Shown here one piece after another: positions 5,073-6,018 of a stretch of 6,018 nucleotides of DNA (position 1 is its first letter; every line of letters begins with the position of its first letter). The notes below the pieces were generated by a model. That model saw only the letters and a list, made by a program, of their open reading frames with translations, did not search any database and was not told where the DNA came from. Source of the DNA: an uncultured Formosa sp. (GTDB lineage: Bacteria > Bacteroidota > Bacteroidia > Flavobacteriales > Flavobacteriaceae). The stretch covers positions 1 through 6,018 of the forward strand of contig CABXZJ010000036.1 in the NCBI GenBank assembly GCA_902516685.1. The letters run 5' to 3'. Both the position numbers and the translations under genes were made by a program.

Positions 5073-5798
5073 TTACTCTTCAAGGGTAAAGGTTCTCTGG
5101 GATGGATTAAATGGGCTTTCAATTAAATCCCCCTTTGAGTTTATCAGCTCTAATTTAATTGAAATTTCTCCTTTTGGCAACCCTTCAATGTAATAGGGCG
5201 CCCATTCATCAATTATAAATTCTGCACCATGTATTGTTGCTCTAACCTTATTTCCATCTTCGGCCAATGATGTATTTATCAAATAAAAATCCAAAAGTAC
5301 CCGATTAGTATCATCAGCCTTATAGGTTCCTTTAGGTCGACTATAGAACAATAATTCCTTTGATAAGTCCTTCTTTTTAGCAATACTATCTCCAATTTGA
5401 GTTAAAAAATAAGCATCTTTATTTTTAACAGATTCGTGATATGATCTTGACAAGAATGCTAGAACTACATCGCCTCCTTTGGTTTTATCTAATTGATTAT
5501 GAATAAACTCTTCAGTGTATTTCGCGGAGTATGGTCCGTTATTTACAATAAGATGAATATGTTGCCCTTTTGCAGAATTCGCAAGCTTGTATTCAAACTC
5601 CTTTGGACTTTGTAATCCTAGTTTATAATTCTCTAAATCAAATGAAAATAAGTATCCTTCATCTGTCCAGCTAGATTCTTTCAAGGACAATTTAGCATTT
5701 TCGTATTCAGTTGACCCTTCGACTTTTGTTATTTTTATCTGATCTGTATTTTTACAACCTATGATTAATATAGTGTAGAGTAAGATTAGTTTTTTCAT
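5073..5798 (-). CDS. Lipoprotein with conserved HxH and RSYHES motifs, unknown function
   Basis: The 241-residue protein has a short lipoprotein signal (MKKLILLYTILIIGC, lipid Cys15). The mature part looks all-beta and is rich in conserved-looking features: GQHIHLIVNNGPY (H80, H82), FLSRSYHESVKN (R118, H121), LLFYSRPKGTYK (149-160), IHGAEFIIDEWAPYYI (H190, W199) and LPKGEISIKLELINSKGD near the end. The clustered His residues suggest metal or small-ligand binding, with H80, H82, H121 and H190 as candidates. I recall similar Bacteroidota lipoproteins carrying the loose label 'phosphopeptide-binding protein', but I cannot confirm that function. The closing Gly-Asp, Pro-Phe-Asn and Arg-Thr-Phe strand pattern resembles an Ig-like end. 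It lies 30 bp after the DUF2237 gene and 50 bp before the MORN/retropepsin gene. Its signal-peptide DNA matches that of the Kazal gene. Confidence 0.7.
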   Translation of the reverse strand: MKKLILLYTILIIGCKNTDQIKITKVEGSTEYENAKLSLKESSWTDEGYLFSFDLENYKLGLQSPKEFEYKLANSAKGQHIHLIVNNGPYSAKYTEEFIHNQLDKTKGGDVVLAFLSRSYHESVKNKDAYFLTQIGDSIAKKKDLSKELLFYSRPKGTYKADDTNRVLLDFYLINTSLAEDGNKVRATIHGAEFIIDEWAPYYIEGLPKGEISIKLELINSKGDLIESPFNPSQRTFTLEE

Positions 5799-5828
5799 TT
5801 TTTTTAATAGATTATTAAATTAGCTTAA

Positions 5829-6018
5829 TTATTTTTTCGCACTAGTGATCAAGAAATCTAAAGAAACATATTTTAGGGCTTTTTCATTTGTTGATTCTAG
5901 CTCAACCAGCGGAGCACAGCCTGCATCAAAAGCTTCTTTCCATCGAAGGGAACAAAGGCACCATTTATCTCCAGGCTTTAACCCAGGAAATGCATATTGC
6001 TCATTAGGACTTGTAAGA
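5829..6018 (-). CDS. DUF2237 family protein, C-terminal part
   Basis: The frame enters from the right edge and ends with TAA at 5829. Only the last 62 residues are visible, about half of the usual length of roughly 120. The visible part reads FPGLKPGDKWCLCSLRWKEA, then an AGCAPLVELEST segment and an ALKYVSLDFL segment, ending SAKK. This is the highly characteristic C-terminal half of DUF2237 proteins (FPGLKPGDRWCLC...RW.EA...G.AP.V.LE.T...AL..V.L..L). The WCLC cysteines and a third Cys in AGC are seen. Members are small cytoplasmic proteins of unknown role. It is probably the upstream gene of the minus-strand group that continues through the HxH lipoprotein, the protease and osmC. Confidence 0.88.
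   Translation of the reverse strand, partial: LTSPNEQYAFPGLKPGDKWCLCSLRWKEAFDAGCAPLVELESTNEKALKYVSLDFLITSAKK

Overview
The window looks like chromosome of a Bacteroidota bacterium, most likely a marine-type member of Flavobacteriia. The DNA is strongly AT-rich. Start codons are preceded by A-rich stretches rather than clear Shine-Dalgarno sites. Many short MKK-type signal peptides are present, including a Sec peptide ending in Tyr-Ser-Gln and several lipoprotein signals, one followed by an acidic patch like the Bacteroidota surface-export signal. There are no RNA genes, insertion sequences, CRISPR arrays or phage genes.

Layout. Positions 1-99 hold the 5' end of a minus-strand gene that runs off the left edge. 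It is divergent, across 41 bp, from a plus-strand SnoaL-like (NTF2-fold) lipoprotein at 141-665. That gene converges with a minus-strand group read from 1788 down to 673: a DUF4149/TMEM205-like four-helix membrane protein, a Kazal-type protease-inhibitor lipoprotein, and two tiny membrane proteins that overlap by one base (TAATG). From 1860 to 3548 a plus-strand gene encodes a complete, lipoprotein-type gamma-glutamyltransferase with all the main catalytic residues. It converges on a second minus-strand group entering from the right edge: a DUF2237 protein (5' truncated), a His-x-His lipoprotein, a secreted MORN-repeat/retropepsin-like aspartic protease, and an OsmC-type peroxiredoxin. Spacings in this group are 30, 50 and 23 bp, consistent with one operon.

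How the genes may work together. Most products act in or outside the cell envelope: four lipoproteins, one Sec-exported protease and three membrane proteins. Two genes touch thiol/redox chemistry: GGT degrades extracytoplasmic glutathione and OsmC reduces organic peroxides. They are convergent and need not be co-regulated. The window also contains one predicted protease (retropepsin-like) and one predicted protease inhibitor (Kazal), in different transcription units.

The most unusual items are the MORN-retropepsin fusion, the Kazal lipoprotein with an ovomucoid-like reactive loop and Gln at P1, the overlapping small membrane proteins with a DGMGDFSRFP tail, a 27-bp near-perfect palindrome inside the DUF4149 gene, and closely matching signal-peptide DNA in two otherwise unrelated lipoprotein genes. 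I see no clear evidence of a wholly new multi-gene system.
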